Below are positions 44,251 to 53,488 of a stretch of DNA of 64,000 nt, piece by piece. The stretch is from an uncultured Nioella sp. (GTDB taxonomy: Bacteria; Pseudomonadota; Alphaproteobacteria; Rhodobacterales; Rhodobacteraceae), in contig CANMJH010000001.1 of the NCBI GenBank assembly GCA_947498125.1, forward strand, positions 1,302,001 through 1,366,000, given 5' to 3'. Position 1 is the first letter of the stretch; every line of letters starts with the position of its first letter. The notes under the pieces were generated by a model. That model was not told the origin of the DNA. It did no database searches and saw nothing but the letters and a program-made list of their open reading frames with translations. The position numbers and the translations under genes are program-made.

Positions 44251-45512
44251 TAGGCCGCCAGTCGATCCACCAAGGATTTCAAGTCAGGTCCCCCCGCCAC
44301 GGGGCCGTACAGCGCCAACGCAGCGCGGTTCGACTGCACCAATCCTTCGGCCAAAGCCCGCACGTCATTGCGGTTCACCGCATCGATCTTGGCAACGGTT
44401 TCTTCCAACGGCGGAACCCGGTTCCAGATCGCAATAAGTCGCGCAAGACGTTCGGCGCGGGCAGACGGGCTTTCCAGCCCCATCAGCATTCCCGCCTTCA
44501 TCTGCGCACGGGCGCGGTCAATCTCGGCATCCGACATGTCTTCGACGCTTCGGCGCAACTCGGCAACGGTTAAATCCGACAAAGCCGCAAGATCGCTTTC
44601 GCCAGTCCCGGCATAGATTGTCATCATCCCGGTATCGTCATACGCGCCCACTTGCGCGTAGATCGTATAGCAAAGCCCGCGCTTTTCGCGTGCCTCTTGG
44701 AACAGCCGAGACGACATGCCGCCCCCAAGGGCAGTGGCATAGATCTGCGCGGTATAGATGTCATCGGATCGATAGCCTGGCGCCTCAAGCGCCAAAGTAA
44801 AATGCGCTTGCTCAAGAGATTTCACTTCGCGCCGTTCGCCGCCGTGGAACAGACCCGGCTCTGCGATACTATGGGTCGTCGCCGGAAGGTGCCCGAAATT
44901 TTCTTCGGCAAGGCGGACTATTTCATCGTGATCAACAGCACCAGCGGCTGAAAGGATCATCTGGCCCGGCCCATAATGTTGCGCCACAAAGCCCTTCAAA
45001 TCGTCTTGGCTGAACGCGCGCACCCGCTCGGCCGGGCCAAGGATCGTCCGGCCAAGGGCCTGCTCAGGGAAAGCTGCCTCTTGCAGCCAGTCAAAGATAA
45101 TATCGTCTGGCGTATCCATCGCCTGGCCGATTTCCTGCAAAATCACGCCGCGTTCGACTTCAATCTCATGTGGATCAAAGATCGGATTGAGCAGAATGTC
45201 CGAGATCAGATCCAACGCCAGCGGGACGTCATCTTTCAAAATGCGTGCGTAATAGGCCGTCACTTCGCGGCTGGTATAGGCGTTGATATAGCCCCCAACA
45301 TCTTCGATCTCTTCAGCGATCTGCAGGGCGCTACGCCGCTTTGTGCCCTTAAAAGCCATATGCTCGAGGAAATGCGCTATGCCATTCTGGTCGATGCGTT
45401 CATGACGCCCGCCCGCATTGACCCAGATCCCCAAAGCGGCTGATTGCAGCCCGGGCATATGCTCGGTCACAATGCGCAAACCGTTTGAGAGGGTGTGAAG
45501 TTGGACGGTCAA
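44250..45512 (-). CDS. M16-family zinc peptidase (mitochondrial processing peptidase-like)
   Basis: A 420-residue metallopeptidase with the inverted zinc motif HxxEH at 47-51 (AHFLEHMAFKGT) and the downstream ligand Glu in EVERGVILQEIGQ. It belongs to the same group as the mitochondrial processing peptidase beta subunit and Rickettsial/alphaproteobacterial homologues. No signal peptide is evident, so the enzyme may act in the cytoplasm. It overlaps thrC by 4 nt and the GNAT by one base, an arrangement often seen in Rhodobacterales. Confidence 0.94.
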   Translation of the reverse strand: MTVQLHTLSNGLRIVTEHMPGLQSAALGIWVNAGGRHERIDQNGIAHFLEHMAFKGTKRRSALQIAEEIEDVGGYINAYTSREVTAYYARILKDDVPLALDLISDILLNPIFDPHEIEVERGVILQEIGQAMDTPDDIIFDWLQEAAFPEQALGRTILGPAERVRAFSQDDLKGFVAQHYGPGQMILSAAGAVDHDEIVRLAEENFGHLPATTHSIAEPGLFHGGERREVKSLEQAHFTLALEAPGYRSDDIYTAQIYATALGGGMSSRLFQEAREKRGLCYTIYAQVGAYDDTGMMTIYAGTGESDLAALSDLTVAELRRSVEDMSDAEIDRARAQMKAGMLMGLESPSARAERLARLIAIWNRVPPLEETVAKIDAVNRNDVRALAEGLVQSNRAALALYGPVAGGPDLKSLVDRLAA

Positions 45513-46897
45513 GCGGCAAGCCTCCCACGGATAAGCTCTTGAAGTTGGGCAAGGTCGTTTTCAACACGCGTGACCCGTTCAGGCCGGTCAAAGAGGTCGG
45601 ACATGCGGGCCGGTAAATCAGGGCGTATGCCGCTGGCCTTTTCGACGGCATCCGGGAATTTCGCTGGATGCGCGGTGGCAAGGGTGATCATCGGTGTTTC
45701 GCCCAAGTGATCTTGTGCTACTTTCACGCCGACACTGGAATGGGGGCACAGCAGCTCGCCCATCTCGGCATTGGCGCGGGTGATCATGGCCAGCGTTTCG
45801 TCTTCCGAGACACGGCCAGATTTGAACGTGCTCCGCAGCCGGTCCAGCGCGCCTTGGCTGATCTTAAAACCACCATCGGTTTTCAGCTCAGCCATCAACT
45901 GCGCCACAGCCGCGCCCTCACGATCATAAACGTCAAAAAGCGCGCGTTCGAAATTGGAACTGACCTGAATATCCATCGAAGGGCTGATCGACGGGATCAC
46001 GCCTGTGGTTGCATATGACCCACCCGAAATCGCCCTGTGCAGGATGTCGTTCTGGTTGGTGGCAATCACCAGATCCTTGATGGGCAGCCCCATGCGTTTG
46101 GCGATATAGCCCGCAAAGATATCTCCGAAATTGCCGGTCGGCACGGTGAAGCTGACCTCGCGATGCGGCGCGCCAAGTGACACGGCGGACGAGAAATAAT
46201 ACACCACCTGCGCCAGAACCCGCGCCCAGTTGATCGAGTTGACGCCCGCAAGGCGGACCCCATCGCGGAAGTCATGATCGTTGAACATGTCCTTCAGGCG
46301 CGCCTGGCAATCGTCAAAATCACCGGTCATCGCCAAGGCATGGGTATTGGCCTCGGCCACAGTTGTCATTTGGCGGCGCTGCACATCTGACACGCGGCCA
46401 TGTGGAAACAGAATAAAGACATCGACGGAATCAAGCCCACGGAACGCTTCCATCGCGGCAGACCCGGTATCACCCGAGGTCGCCCCGACAATGGTCACAT
46501 GCTTACCGGACCGCGTCAAAGAAGCCTCAAAGAGCTGGCCAATCAACTGCATTGCGAAATCTTTGAAGGCCAGGGTTGGGCCGTGGAACAGCTCAAGCAG
46601 GAAATGGTTTGGCGCAAGCTGTACCATCGGCGCGCGGGCAGCATGGCCGAACCCGGCATAAGCGCGCGCAATGATGTCTGCAAATTCTTCATCGGTGAAA
46701 GCATCGCCAATGAAGGGACGCATCACACGAAAGGCAATCTCTTCATAACTCAAGCCCGCCAGCGCCGCGATATCGCCGGTGCTCATGCTTGGGATCTCGG
46801 CCGGAACATATAGCCCGCCATCACGGGCAAGACCCGTCAACATGGCTTCTTCAAAGCTCAAATCGGGGGCGGATCCACGGGTAGAAACGTAACGCAT
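45509..46897 (-). CDS. thrC: Threonine synthase
   Basis: Converts O-phosphohomoserine to threonine using PLP. The 462-residue protein is of the longer, class II type. It has MRYVSTRGSAPDLSFEEAML at the N-terminus, GPTLAFKDFAMQLIGQLFE with the PLP lysine, VGATSGDTGSAAMEAFRG, and PTGNFGDIFAGYIAKRMG. It lies 13 nt after the surf1 stop and overlaps the M16 gene. Along with lysC it is the second aspartate-pathway gene in this window. Confidence 0.96.
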   Translation of the reverse strand: MRYVSTRGSAPDLSFEEAMLTGLARDGGLYVPAEIPSMSTGDIAALAGLSYEEIAFRVMRPFIGDAFTDEEFADIIARAYAGFGHAARAPMVQLAPNHFLLELFHGPTLAFKDFAMQLIGQLFEASLTRSGKHVTIVGATSGDTGSAAMEAFRGLDSVDVFILFPHGRVSDVQRRQMTTVAEANTHALAMTGDFDDCQARLKDMFNDHDFRDGVRLAGVNSINWARVLAQVVYYFSSAVSLGAPHREVSFTVPTGNFGDIFAGYIAKRMGLPIKDLVIATNQNDILHRAISGGSYATTGVIPSISPSMDIQVSSNFERALFDVYDREGAAVAQLMAELKTDGGFKISQGALDRLRSTFKSGRVSEDETLAMITRANAEMGELLCPHSSVGVKVAQDHLGETPMITLATAHPAKFPDAVEKASGIRPDLPARMSDLFDRPERVTRVENDLAQLQELIRGRLAA

Positions 46898-46910
46898 TTA
46901 TTGGCAGCCT

Positions 46911-47585
46911 TTAGTTTGGTCGTTTGCTGATACGCCAGAGTAGAAAGACTGTCATCCCCATCCAAGTAATTGCCAGCAAAAACCATGTCACAGCATAGGA
47001 AAGATGGTCATTTGGGATAGCGGACGTGTCGACAGGGAACGGCGTGACGCGCATGGGAAGCGCCGTTGGTTCGCGCAAGACGATCATTACAGGCTCAGTT
47101 CCAAGCGCCTCGGACATCATTGGGACATCGCGGGCAAACCAAATCCCCGCCGCCTCGTCCGGCTCAGGGGTCGAGCTGTTCAACTCATCCGGCCAATAAA
47201 GGTTGCCGGTCAGCTCTGCAAAACCGCCAAGGCGCGCATCGCTTTGCTGCCCATCTCGAATATAACCCATGTCAGCAAGGATACGGCGGTCGCCAACCTG
47301 CACGACGCGGATGATCCGAAAAACCGGGCCGACTGTGCGCAGAGAGGCTAGCACGCGGATTTCGTCTTCTAAAATCTCGGCATCTACAGTGACCGGCAAA
47401 TAGCGATGTTCATTTTGATCAATCTCATTGGGCAGATCCACCGGTTCGGCTGCAATCCGAGCGTCAATATCGGCAAGAATCGCCTGTTTCCATGCCAGCC
47501 GCTCGACCTGCCAGACCCCCAGCCAGAGCAATAATGCCGTGCCAACTAGCCCAAAGAGCAGCGGCCAAATCATCCGTTTGAACAT
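46911..47585 (-). CDS. surf1: SURF1-family cytochrome oxidase assembly protein
   Basis: Assists heme insertion into cytochrome c oxidase subunit I. The 224-residue protein has two membrane helices near the ends (MIWPLLFGLVGTALLLWLGVWQVERLAWK and the C-terminal YAVTWFLLAITWMGMTVFLL), enclosing a periplasmic domain, the normal SURF1 topology. The first helix ends with the conserved GVWQVERLAWKQ. The start at 47585 has GGAG upstream. It follows ctaE but is separated from it by a terminator-like hairpin (47605-47634). Confidence 0.93.
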   Translation of the reverse strand: MFKRMIWPLLFGLVGTALLLWLGVWQVERLAWKQAILADIDARIAAEPVDLPNEIDQNEHRYLPVTVDAEILEDEIRVLASLRTVGPVFRIIRVVQVGDRRILADMGYIRDGQQSDARLGGFAELTGNLYWPDELNSSTPEPDEAAGIWFARDVPMMSEALGTEPVMIVLREPTALPMRVTPFPVDTSAIPNDHLSYAVTWFLLAITWMGMTVFLLWRISKRPN

Positions 47586-47604
47586 GTCACAGGCTCCAAA
47601 AAGG

Positions 47605-47634
47605 AAAAGGGCCACCCTACTGGCCGGCCCTTTT
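47605..47634 (-). terminator. Terminator-like hairpin between ctaE and surf1
   Basis: AAAAGGGCC (47605-47613) and GGCCCTTTT (47626-47634) form a 9-bp stem with a 12-nt loop. Reading on the minus strand it is followed by CCTTTTT. It should reduce read-through from the cta genes into surf1-thrC. A second hairpin (GTCCCCC-GAC-GGGGGAC, 47677-47693) lies between it and ctaE. Confidence 0.6.
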
Positions 47635-47741
47635 ATTGTATTTTGGCTGGCGCGCCCTGCCCATACCTTTGGGCGTGTCCCCCGACGGGGGACGCTCTGA
47701 CCCTGCCACGCAGTCAAGGTCGAAGCGTTGCGCGCTGGTCG

Positions 47742-48548
47742 TTATTGACCCCAGATATAGACAGCGAAGAAGAGGAACAGCCAGACAACATCAACGAAGT
47801 GCCAGTACCAAGCTGCAGCTTCAAAGCCGCCATGCTGTTTAGGGGTAAACTCGCCATTGATGGCGCGGAAAAGGCAAACAGCCAGAAAGATGGTTCCGAC
47901 GATCACGTGGAATCCGTGAAAGCCTGTGGCCATGAAGAATACACCGAAGAAGCGGTCGCCGCCAAAGGTCCAACCCTCATGTGCCAGAAGTTCCCAATAT
48001 TCAAAGACCTGCAAACCAGTGAAGGCAAGGCCCAGAACGATACCAACGGCCAGACCAGTGATCAGGTCTTTGCGGTTATTCTCATGCACCAGCGCGTGGT
48101 GCGCCCAAGTAACGGCACAGCCAGACAGCAGCAGTACAAGCGTGTTCATAAGCGGCAAATGGAAGGCGTCGACGGCATGGATATCGGGGATCACATATTC
48201 CGACCCTTCATATTCGCTCATCGGATAGATCGAGTGCTTAAAAAACGCCCAGAACCATGCGAGGAAAAAGAACACCTCGGAGATAACGAAAAGGATAAAG
48301 CCGTAGCGCAGGCCGATCTGCACAACTGGTGTGTGATCGACGCCGTTATTGCCTTCGGCAACCATGTCTTTCCACCAGCCATACATGACATATAGCGCGC
48401 CGGTCAGGCCCGCGAGGCAGAGCCATGGGAAGTCATATTTGAACCAAAGTGCCATGCCGCCGAGCAGGCAAAACGCTGCGATCGCGCCAAGGAACGGGTA
48501 AATCGATGGCGGCAGGATGTGATAGTCGTGATTTTTTGCGTGGGCCAT
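47742..48548 (-). CDS. ctaE: Cytochrome c oxidase subunit III
   Basis: Structural subunit of aa3-type oxidase with seven membrane helices (268 residues). It shows [20 protein letters not shown] near the N-terminus, [20 protein letters not shown], and [20 protein letters not shown] near the C-terminus, all conserved in COX3. It is preceded by ctaG (28 nt) and followed by two hairpins before surf1. Confidence 0.97.
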   Translation of the reverse strand: MAHAKNHDYHILPPSIYPFLGAIAAFCLLGGMALWFKYDFPWLCLAGLTGALYVMYGWWKDMVAEGNNGVDHTPVVQIGLRYGFILFVISEVFFFLAWFWAFFKHSIYPMSEYEGSEYVIPDIHAVDAFHLPLMNTLVLLLSGCAVTWAHHALVHENNRKDLITGLAVGIVLGLAFTGLQVFEYWELLAHEGWTFGGDRFFGVFFMATGFHGFHVIVGTIFLAVCLFRAINGEFTPKQHGGFEAAAWYWHFVDVVWLFLFFAVYIWGQ

Positions 48549-48576
48549 TTTTGGTGCGGTCCTTTGCGTGGGTTAG

Positions 48577-49146
48577 TTAATTGCCGATCTCAAGAGCGGC
48601 CAATTCGTTATCGGGCATGTCCGTTTCGAAGAACGTATAGGACAAGGTAATAGAAGGCAGTTGTGACGCCTCGGGATCATCCATGATCTCGGGGTCGACA
48701 TAGAAGGTCACGGGCATCTCTACACGCTCGCCTGGTTGCAACACCTGTTCGGTGAAGCAAAAACAATCGATTTTGTAAAAGTATGCGCCAGAAACATAAG
48801 GCGCGACATTGTAGCTGGCAGTACCAGCAATCGCACGGTCTGTGGGATTATAGGCCGTATAAAACGCCATTCCGGTCTCGCCGATGCGAATCTCCATCGG
48901 CTCATCCGGCGGCTCGAACTCCCAAGCCATGCCTGCGGCAAGCGACGCATCAAAGCGGATCAGGATCGTTTCATCCAAGATCTCATCGGACCCAGAGGAC
49001 GCCGTTGCCGTTGTGCCGCCAAACCCAGTGACGCGACAGAACAGGTCATAAAGCGGAACCGAGGCAAAGCCGAGTGCGCCCATGAAGGCAACGACGCCTA
49101 CAAGCTTCCAAACAGTTTTGCTGTGGCTTTGAGGTGTATCTGTCAC
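48577..49146 (-). CDS. ctaG: Cytochrome c oxidase assembly protein CtaG (Cox11)
   Basis: Delivers copper to the CuB site of subunit I. The 189-residue protein has one N-terminal membrane helix (about 14-32) with FASVPLYDLFCRVTGFGG. A periplasmic domain with the copper motif CFCF (FYKIDCFCFTEQVLQPGE) and the typical MPVTFYVDPEI segment follow. It overlaps the 68-residue gene upstream by 4 nt. Confidence 0.96.
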   Translation of the reverse strand: MTDTPQSHSKTVWKLVGVVAFMGALGFASVPLYDLFCRVTGFGGTTATASSGSDEILDETILIRFDASLAAGMAWEFEPPDEPMEIRIGETGMAFYTAYNPTDRAIAGTASYNVAPYVSGAYFYKIDCFCFTEQVLQPGERVEMPVTFYVDPEIMDDPEASQLPSITLSYTFFETDMPDNELAALEIGN

Positions 49147-49349
49147 TGGCTCTCCCCTTCGGATTGAAGCGAATCTGTCGTGATAGAAGGGCGCACTGCG
49201 TGGTCGAACCCCTCAACCGTACCGCCATTACGGATCTTTGACATCGTCAGAAGAAAGACCAGCGCCACAAACCCAAGCAGGCACAACGCGACCCCAACAT
49301 TGCGCCCAAAGCGCCGCTTGTGGATCTCATGTGTTTCGGTCAACGGCAT
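49143..49349 (-). CDS. Small single-helix membrane protein of the oxidase cluster (CoxF-like)
   Basis: A 68-residue protein with a basic N-terminus (EIHKRRFGRN) and one membrane helix (about 17-36), then a short hydrophilic tail. Similar small proteins lie between ctaB and ctaG in Paracoccus and Rhodobacter and have been called CoxF-like. Its stop overlaps the ctaG start (ATGA), and its start lies one base after ctaB's stop, so it is a fixed member of this unit. A role in oxidase assembly is inferred from position. Confidence 0.75.
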   Translation of the reverse strand: MPLTETHEIHKRRFGRNVGVALCLLGFVALVFLLTMSKIRNGGTVEGFDHAVRPSITTDSLQSEGESQ

Positions 49350-49350
49350 C

Positions 49351-50289
49351 TTACCAGCCTCCCATATTCAGAGCGCCAAGGCCAGCTTGGGCCATCAACG
49401 CCGTGAAATGCAGGAAGAGATACAGAAGCGAGAAGCGGAAATAGCGCTTTTCGACCGCGTAACCGTCTGCCTCGGCAGCAGCTTCGTCGCGGCGCCAGAT
49501 CGTATAAGCGCCTTTGAGGAACAGCAGGTTCAGCACAATTGCCGCCGCCATATAGACCGGGCCACCGATCGATGTCAGGCCGGTAGCAACTGCAATAGGG
49601 GCAAGCAGGATCGAATAGACAAGTACCATCTTACGGGTATGCGCCCGGCCGTGGGTCACGGTCAGCATTGGCACATCGGCCTTGTGGTAGTCGGATTTCA
49701 TATAAAGCGCGAGCGCCCAGAAATGCGGCGGGGTCCACATAAAGATCAGCAGGAACATCAGCACGGATTCCACGGACACTCCGCCCGTTGCAACCGCCCA
49801 GCCAATCATCGGAGGAAACGCGCCAGCCGCGCCGCCGATGACGATATTCTGCGGGGTCGAGCGTTTCAGCCAGATCGTATAGACGACGGCGTAGAAAAAG
49901 ATCGTGAAGGCCAAGAAACCTGCGGCGAACCAATTGGCTGCAAGGCCCAGCATCACAACCGACAAAGCCGATAGCCAAAGACCAAGCGACAGCGCCTCGC
50001 CCTTGGTGACTTTACCAGCAGGGATCGGACGCCCTTCGGTGCGTTTCATCACCTGATCGATATCAGAATCGTACCACATGTTCAGCGCCCCTGAAGCGCC
50101 GCCGCCAAGCGCGATAAACAAGATCGCGGCAAAGGCAACAACCGGGGGAACCGCCACAGGCGCAACCATCAGGCCGGCAAAGGCCGTGAATACGACGAGT
50201 GACATTACACGGGGCTTTAGCAGCGCGAAATAATCGCTGAACTGTGCCTCACCGGGCGTCGTGCTCGTATTTGCGGTTGCGTCGCTCAT
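49351..50289 (-). CDS. ctaB: Protoheme IX farnesyltransferase (heme O synthase)
   Basis: Adds the farnesyl tail to heme B to make heme O, the precursor of heme A in aa3 oxidase. The 313-residue UbiA-type prenyltransferase has LKPRVMSLVVFTAFAGL, the first Asp motif NMWYDSDIDQVMKRTEGRP and the second around MKSDYHKADVPMLTVTHG, with about nine membrane helices. The ATG at 50289 has GGGAG 5 nt upstream; a longer open start (50364) is rejected. Confidence 0.95.
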   Translation of the reverse strand: MSDATANTSTTPGEAQFSDYFALLKPRVMSLVVFTAFAGLMVAPVAVPPVVAFAAILFIALGGGASGALNMWYDSDIDQVMKRTEGRPIPAGKVTKGEALSLGLWLSALSVVMLGLAANWFAAGFLAFTIFFYAVVYTIWLKRSTPQNIVIGGAAGAFPPMIGWAVATGGVSVESVLMFLLIFMWTPPHFWALALYMKSDYHKADVPMLTVTHGRAHTRKMVLVYSILLAPIAVATGLTSIGGPVYMAAAIVLNLLFLKGAYTIWRRDEAAAEADGYAVEKRYFRFSLLYLFLHFTALMAQAGLGALNMGGW

Positions 50290-50384
50290 TATGGCTCCCG
50301 TTTGGGTGTCAGGTGGCTTTTGTGGTTTGGCAGCGCCCCGCGGACAGGTCCGGGATGCCACCATCTTTTTTGGAATATGGGTCG

Positions 50385-51326
50385 TTATTCGACCGAGGCC
50401 AGTTCCAGCTCGCGCACTTCGCCATCCATCACCATTGCGATGTCAGTGCCGCCAGATGCGAGCCAAGCCTCATAGACTTCTGGTTCAACGGCCGCGACCG
50501 TGATTGGCATATACGCGTGGTACTGGCCGCAAAGCTCAGAGCATTGGCCAAAATAGATGCCTTCCATGCCAGGTTCGACCTCGAACCACAGTTCGGCCAA
50601 GCGGCCCGGAACACCATCCTGCTTCACGCCAAAGGACGGAATGGTCCAGCTATGGATCACGTCAGCAGCTGTAACCTGCATGACGATGGTCTGACCGGTT
50701 GGAACGACAAGGATTGTGTCAGTCGCCAGCAGGAATTCATCACGGCTCCAACCGCGAGATTCGAGATAGGCTTCCATTGCGTCATCCAAAATACCTGGGG
50801 TCGCATCCTCGGGAAGGTCCGGGTCGGCAGATCCACCCAACATAACCGAGAAGAACTCAAGATCATGTTCTGGATACTCGTATCCCCAGTACCACTGATA
50901 GCCAGTGACCTTGATCACAACGTCACCTTCCGGAATCCGCTGTTGGTTGAACAGAACCGGCAGACTGAACGCGCCTATCCCAACAAGGATCAGGAGCGGC
51001 ACGATTGTCCATGTCACCTCGATCGGGGTGTTATGGCTGAATTTCGCAGGGGTGGGGTTTGCTTTCGAGTTGTGGCGCAAAATCACCCAGATGAGCAGCG
51101 CCATCACAAACAGCGAGATGACCGTACAAATGACAAGTAGGCCATTGTCTAGTCGATGGATCTGTTCGGCCAGGCTGGTCGCCGCCGGTTGGAAGTTCAC
51201 GCCTTCGTCTACGGGCGCACCAATGATTTCCAGCCCTTCCGGGGCCGTTTGTGCAAAAGCAGTGGTCGCTGCCATGCTTGCACCAATACCGGCCCAAAGA
51301 CCGTTCAGCTTCTTAACGAGTTGCAT
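50385..51326 (-). CDS. ctaC: Cytochrome c oxidase subunit II
   Basis: Carries the CuA site that accepts electrons from cytochrome c. The 313-residue precursor has a signal peptide (ending near AFAQ), two membrane helices (about 55-80 and 100-122) and a periplasmic cupredoxin domain. The aromatic patch is GYQWYWGYEYPE and the CuA ligands lie in GQCSELCGQYHAYMP with the upstream His of DVIHSWTIP. The gene for subunit I is not next to it. The start at 51326 is used; the open frame above it overlaps tldD's upstream region. It diverges from tldD. Confidence 0.96.
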   Translation of the reverse strand: MQLVKKLNGLWAGIGASMAATTAFAQTAPEGLEIIGAPVDEGVNFQPAATSLAEQIHRLDNGLLVICTVISLFVMALLIWVILRHNSKANPTPAKFSHNTPIEVTWTIVPLLILVGIGAFSLPVLFNQQRIPEGDVVIKVTGYQWYWGYEYPEHDLEFFSVMLGGSADPDLPEDATPGILDDAMEAYLESRGWSRDEFLLATDTILVVPTGQTIVMQVTAADVIHSWTIPSFGVKQDGVPGRLAELWFEVEPGMEGIYFGQCSELCGQYHAYMPITVAAVEPEVYEAWLASGGTDIAMVMDGEVRELELASVE

Positions 51327-51488
51327 TCTTTCGTCCTGTCCTGTCGGGAAACGCCAATCCGGCATCGGCCGGTCCCCGTTGCGTATGTGTCGTGATGAAC
51401 CATATAGAGTGGATCGTGGCAAGACAGTGGTGAAAAATGTCTCACCCCCGCAGTTATGACCACTCAAATGAATTTGCAGGACCAAAAT

Positions 51489-52913
51489 ATGCCCGATCGT
51501 ACCGTATTTCGCCCTTTTGAAACGCTCTTGGACAAAGAAGCGGCCCTGTCTGTCCTGACTGCTGCGACCGCGGGTGCGGATGATGGAGAGTTATTTTTAG
51601 AGCGCAAAACCTCAGAAATGCTGCTTTTTGAGGATGGGCGGGTAAAAACCGCAAGCTATGACGCCTCGGAAGGGTTTGGATTGCGCGCTGTGCGCGGCGA
51701 GGTCGCAGGTTATGCACATTCGACCGAAATTTCCGAGGCTGCGCTAAAACGCGCAGCCGACACCGCGCGTCTGGCTGTGGGCGATGGCGGCGGCACTTGG
51801 GCGGCTGGGCCGCAGCCGACGAATCAAAGCCTCTATGGCGATTTTGATCCGATGGCGGGCGCCGGCTTTGCCGTGAAGCTGAATATGCTGCGCGAAATCG
51901 ATGCTTTTGCGCGCGCGCTTGATCCGCGGGTTGTGCAGGTGTCGGCCAGCTTGGCGGCCTCTCATCAACAGGTTGAGATCCTGCGCCCTGACGGCATCCA
52001 TGTGCGGGACGCGCGTCCAATGGTCCGGGCCAATGTCTCGGTAATTGTCGAAGAAAACGGACGGCGCGAAAGCGGCAATGCGGGCGGCGGCGGGCGGGTC
52101 GACCTGACCGGCTGGCTTGAAGCGGGGACCTGGCAAGATCTTGCGCGAGAAGCGTTGCGCATCGCAGTCGTGAACCTTGGCGCGATCCCTGCCCCCGCAG
52201 GTATCATGGATGTCGCGCTTGGCCCGGGCTGGCCCGGTATTTTGCTGCATGAGGCTGTAGGGCACGGGCTTGAGGGCGATTTCAACCGCAAGAAAAGTTC
52301 CGCCTTTGCCGGTCTTTTGGGCCAGCAGGTCGCCTCAAAAGGGGTGACGGTTCTGGATGATGGCACGATCCCGGATCGGCGCGGATCGCTTCGTGTCGAT
52401 GACGAGGGCACCCCGTCCTCCAAAACCACCTTGATTGAGGATGGCATTCTTGTCGGCTATATGCAGGACCGCCAGAATGCGCGCCTTATGGGGGTCGCCC
52501 CCACCGGCAACGGCCGCCGCGAAAGCCATTCGCACGCGCCAATGCCGCGCATGACCAACACCTACATGCTAGGCGGAGACATCGCGCCGGGCGATATTGT
52601 TTCCGATGTAAAGGATGGTATCTACGCCGTCGGTTTTGGCGGCGGTCAGGTCGATATCACCAATGGGAAATTTGTCTTTAGCTGCACCGAGGCCTACCGC
52701 GTTGAAAATGGCAAAGTGGGCGCACCGGTCAAAGGGGCAACTCTGATTGGTGATGGTGCGACAGCGCTCAAACAGATCCGGGCCGTTGGCAATGACATGG
52801 CGCTTGATCCCGGCATGGGCACCTGCGGAAAAGCCGGGCAATGGGTCCCTGTTGGCGTTGGACAACCCACCCTTTTGATCGGTGGCCTAACCGTTGGCGG
52901 ATCTGCGGCATGA
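51489..52913 (+). CDS. tldD: TldD metalloprotease
   Basis: Zinc peptidase that works with TldE/PmbA in peptide maturation and turnover. The 474-residue protein has the HExxxH motif HEAVGH at 254-259 (ILLHEAVGHGLEGDFNRK) and the C-terminal Cys of FVFSCTEAYRVENG, plus RMTNTYMLGG typical of TldD. AGGA lies 7 nt before the ATG at 51489; an alternative start at 51456 adds 11 residues and cannot be excluded. TldE is not in the window. Its position opposite ctaC is common in Rhodobacterales. Confidence 0.95.
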   Translation: MPDRTVFRPFETLLDKEAALSVLTAATAGADDGELFLERKTSEMLLFEDGRVKTASYDASEGFGLRAVRGEVAGYAHSTEISEAALKRAADTARLAVGDGGGTWAAGPQPTNQSLYGDFDPMAGAGFAVKLNMLREIDAFARALDPRVVQVSASLAASHQQVEILRPDGIHVRDARPMVRANVSVIVEENGRRESGNAGGGGRVDLTGWLEAGTWQDLAREALRIAVVNLGAIPAPAGIMDVALGPGWPGILLHEAVGHGLEGDFNRKKSSAFAGLLGQQVASKGVTVLDDGTIPDRRGSLRVDDEGTPSSKTTLIEDGILVGYMQDRQNARLMGVAPTGNGRRESHSHAPMPRMTNTYMLGGDIAPGDIVSDVKDGIYAVGFGGGQVDITNGKFVFSCTEAYRVENGKVGAPVKGATLIGDGATALKQIRAVGNDMALDPGMGTCGKAGQWVPVGVGQPTLLIGGLTVGGSAA

Positions 52914-53401
52914 AGTTCTACCAGCCGCTTTTTTTTAGCCGCAAGAAGGGCGATGAGGTCGTCTTGATGACAGATCTGGCCATTATTGGCGCGATCACAT
53001 TGTTCCTGCCGCCATCGGTTGCCTATCTCATCCTCACCCTCGTCGGTGATACGGACGATTTTTTGAGTTCGATGAACACGCTTGGCAGCATCGCTGGCCC
53101 CATTGCGTTTCTTTTTGTCGCCTCACCGATCTTTTCGATCATCGCTTTGCCTGTAGGCATAATGATGGGTCTCTTTGCCCTGCGCCGCGGTATCGCGGGT
53201 CTGGGTTTTGCAATTTTCGCGGCGGCGCTGCCGTTTCTTGCGATTGCCTTTCTAGCTCTGATCATCCCCCCGGCCAGCGAATTTCCCTTGATCATGCTGG
53301 CGATGGCGCCCTTCTCTATGACCTATGGCGCGGTCATGTGGTTCGCCTTGCGCTGGCGCAGGCCCAGTGCGCTGATTGAGCGGACTTCGCCATTGACCTA
53401 A
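52910..53401 (+). CDS. Integral membrane protein, function unknown
   Basis: A 163-residue protein with four to five membrane helices (about 22-45, 60-80, 84-100, 106-128 and 130-150) and a basic C-terminal tail. It overlaps the tldD stop by 4 nt (ATGA), so it is likely co-translated with tldD. I recognise no family. A longer open frame from 52841 lies inside tldD and is rejected. Confidence 0.75.
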   Translation: MKFYQPLFFSRKKGDEVVLMTDLAIIGAITLFLPPSVAYLILTLVGDTDDFLSSMNTLGSIAGPIAFLFVASPIFSIIALPVGIMMGLFALRRGIAGLGFAIFAAALPFLAIAFLALIIPPASEFPLIMLAMAPFSMTYGAVMWFALRWRRPSALIERTSPLT

Positions 53402-53488
53402 AGGTGACTAATGCGCGGTCTGGGTGCAAAAAAAGAGGGACCCAATTTTGGGCCACGCAATTTGCGCGAAAAGAGGTCATGCGTTAAA

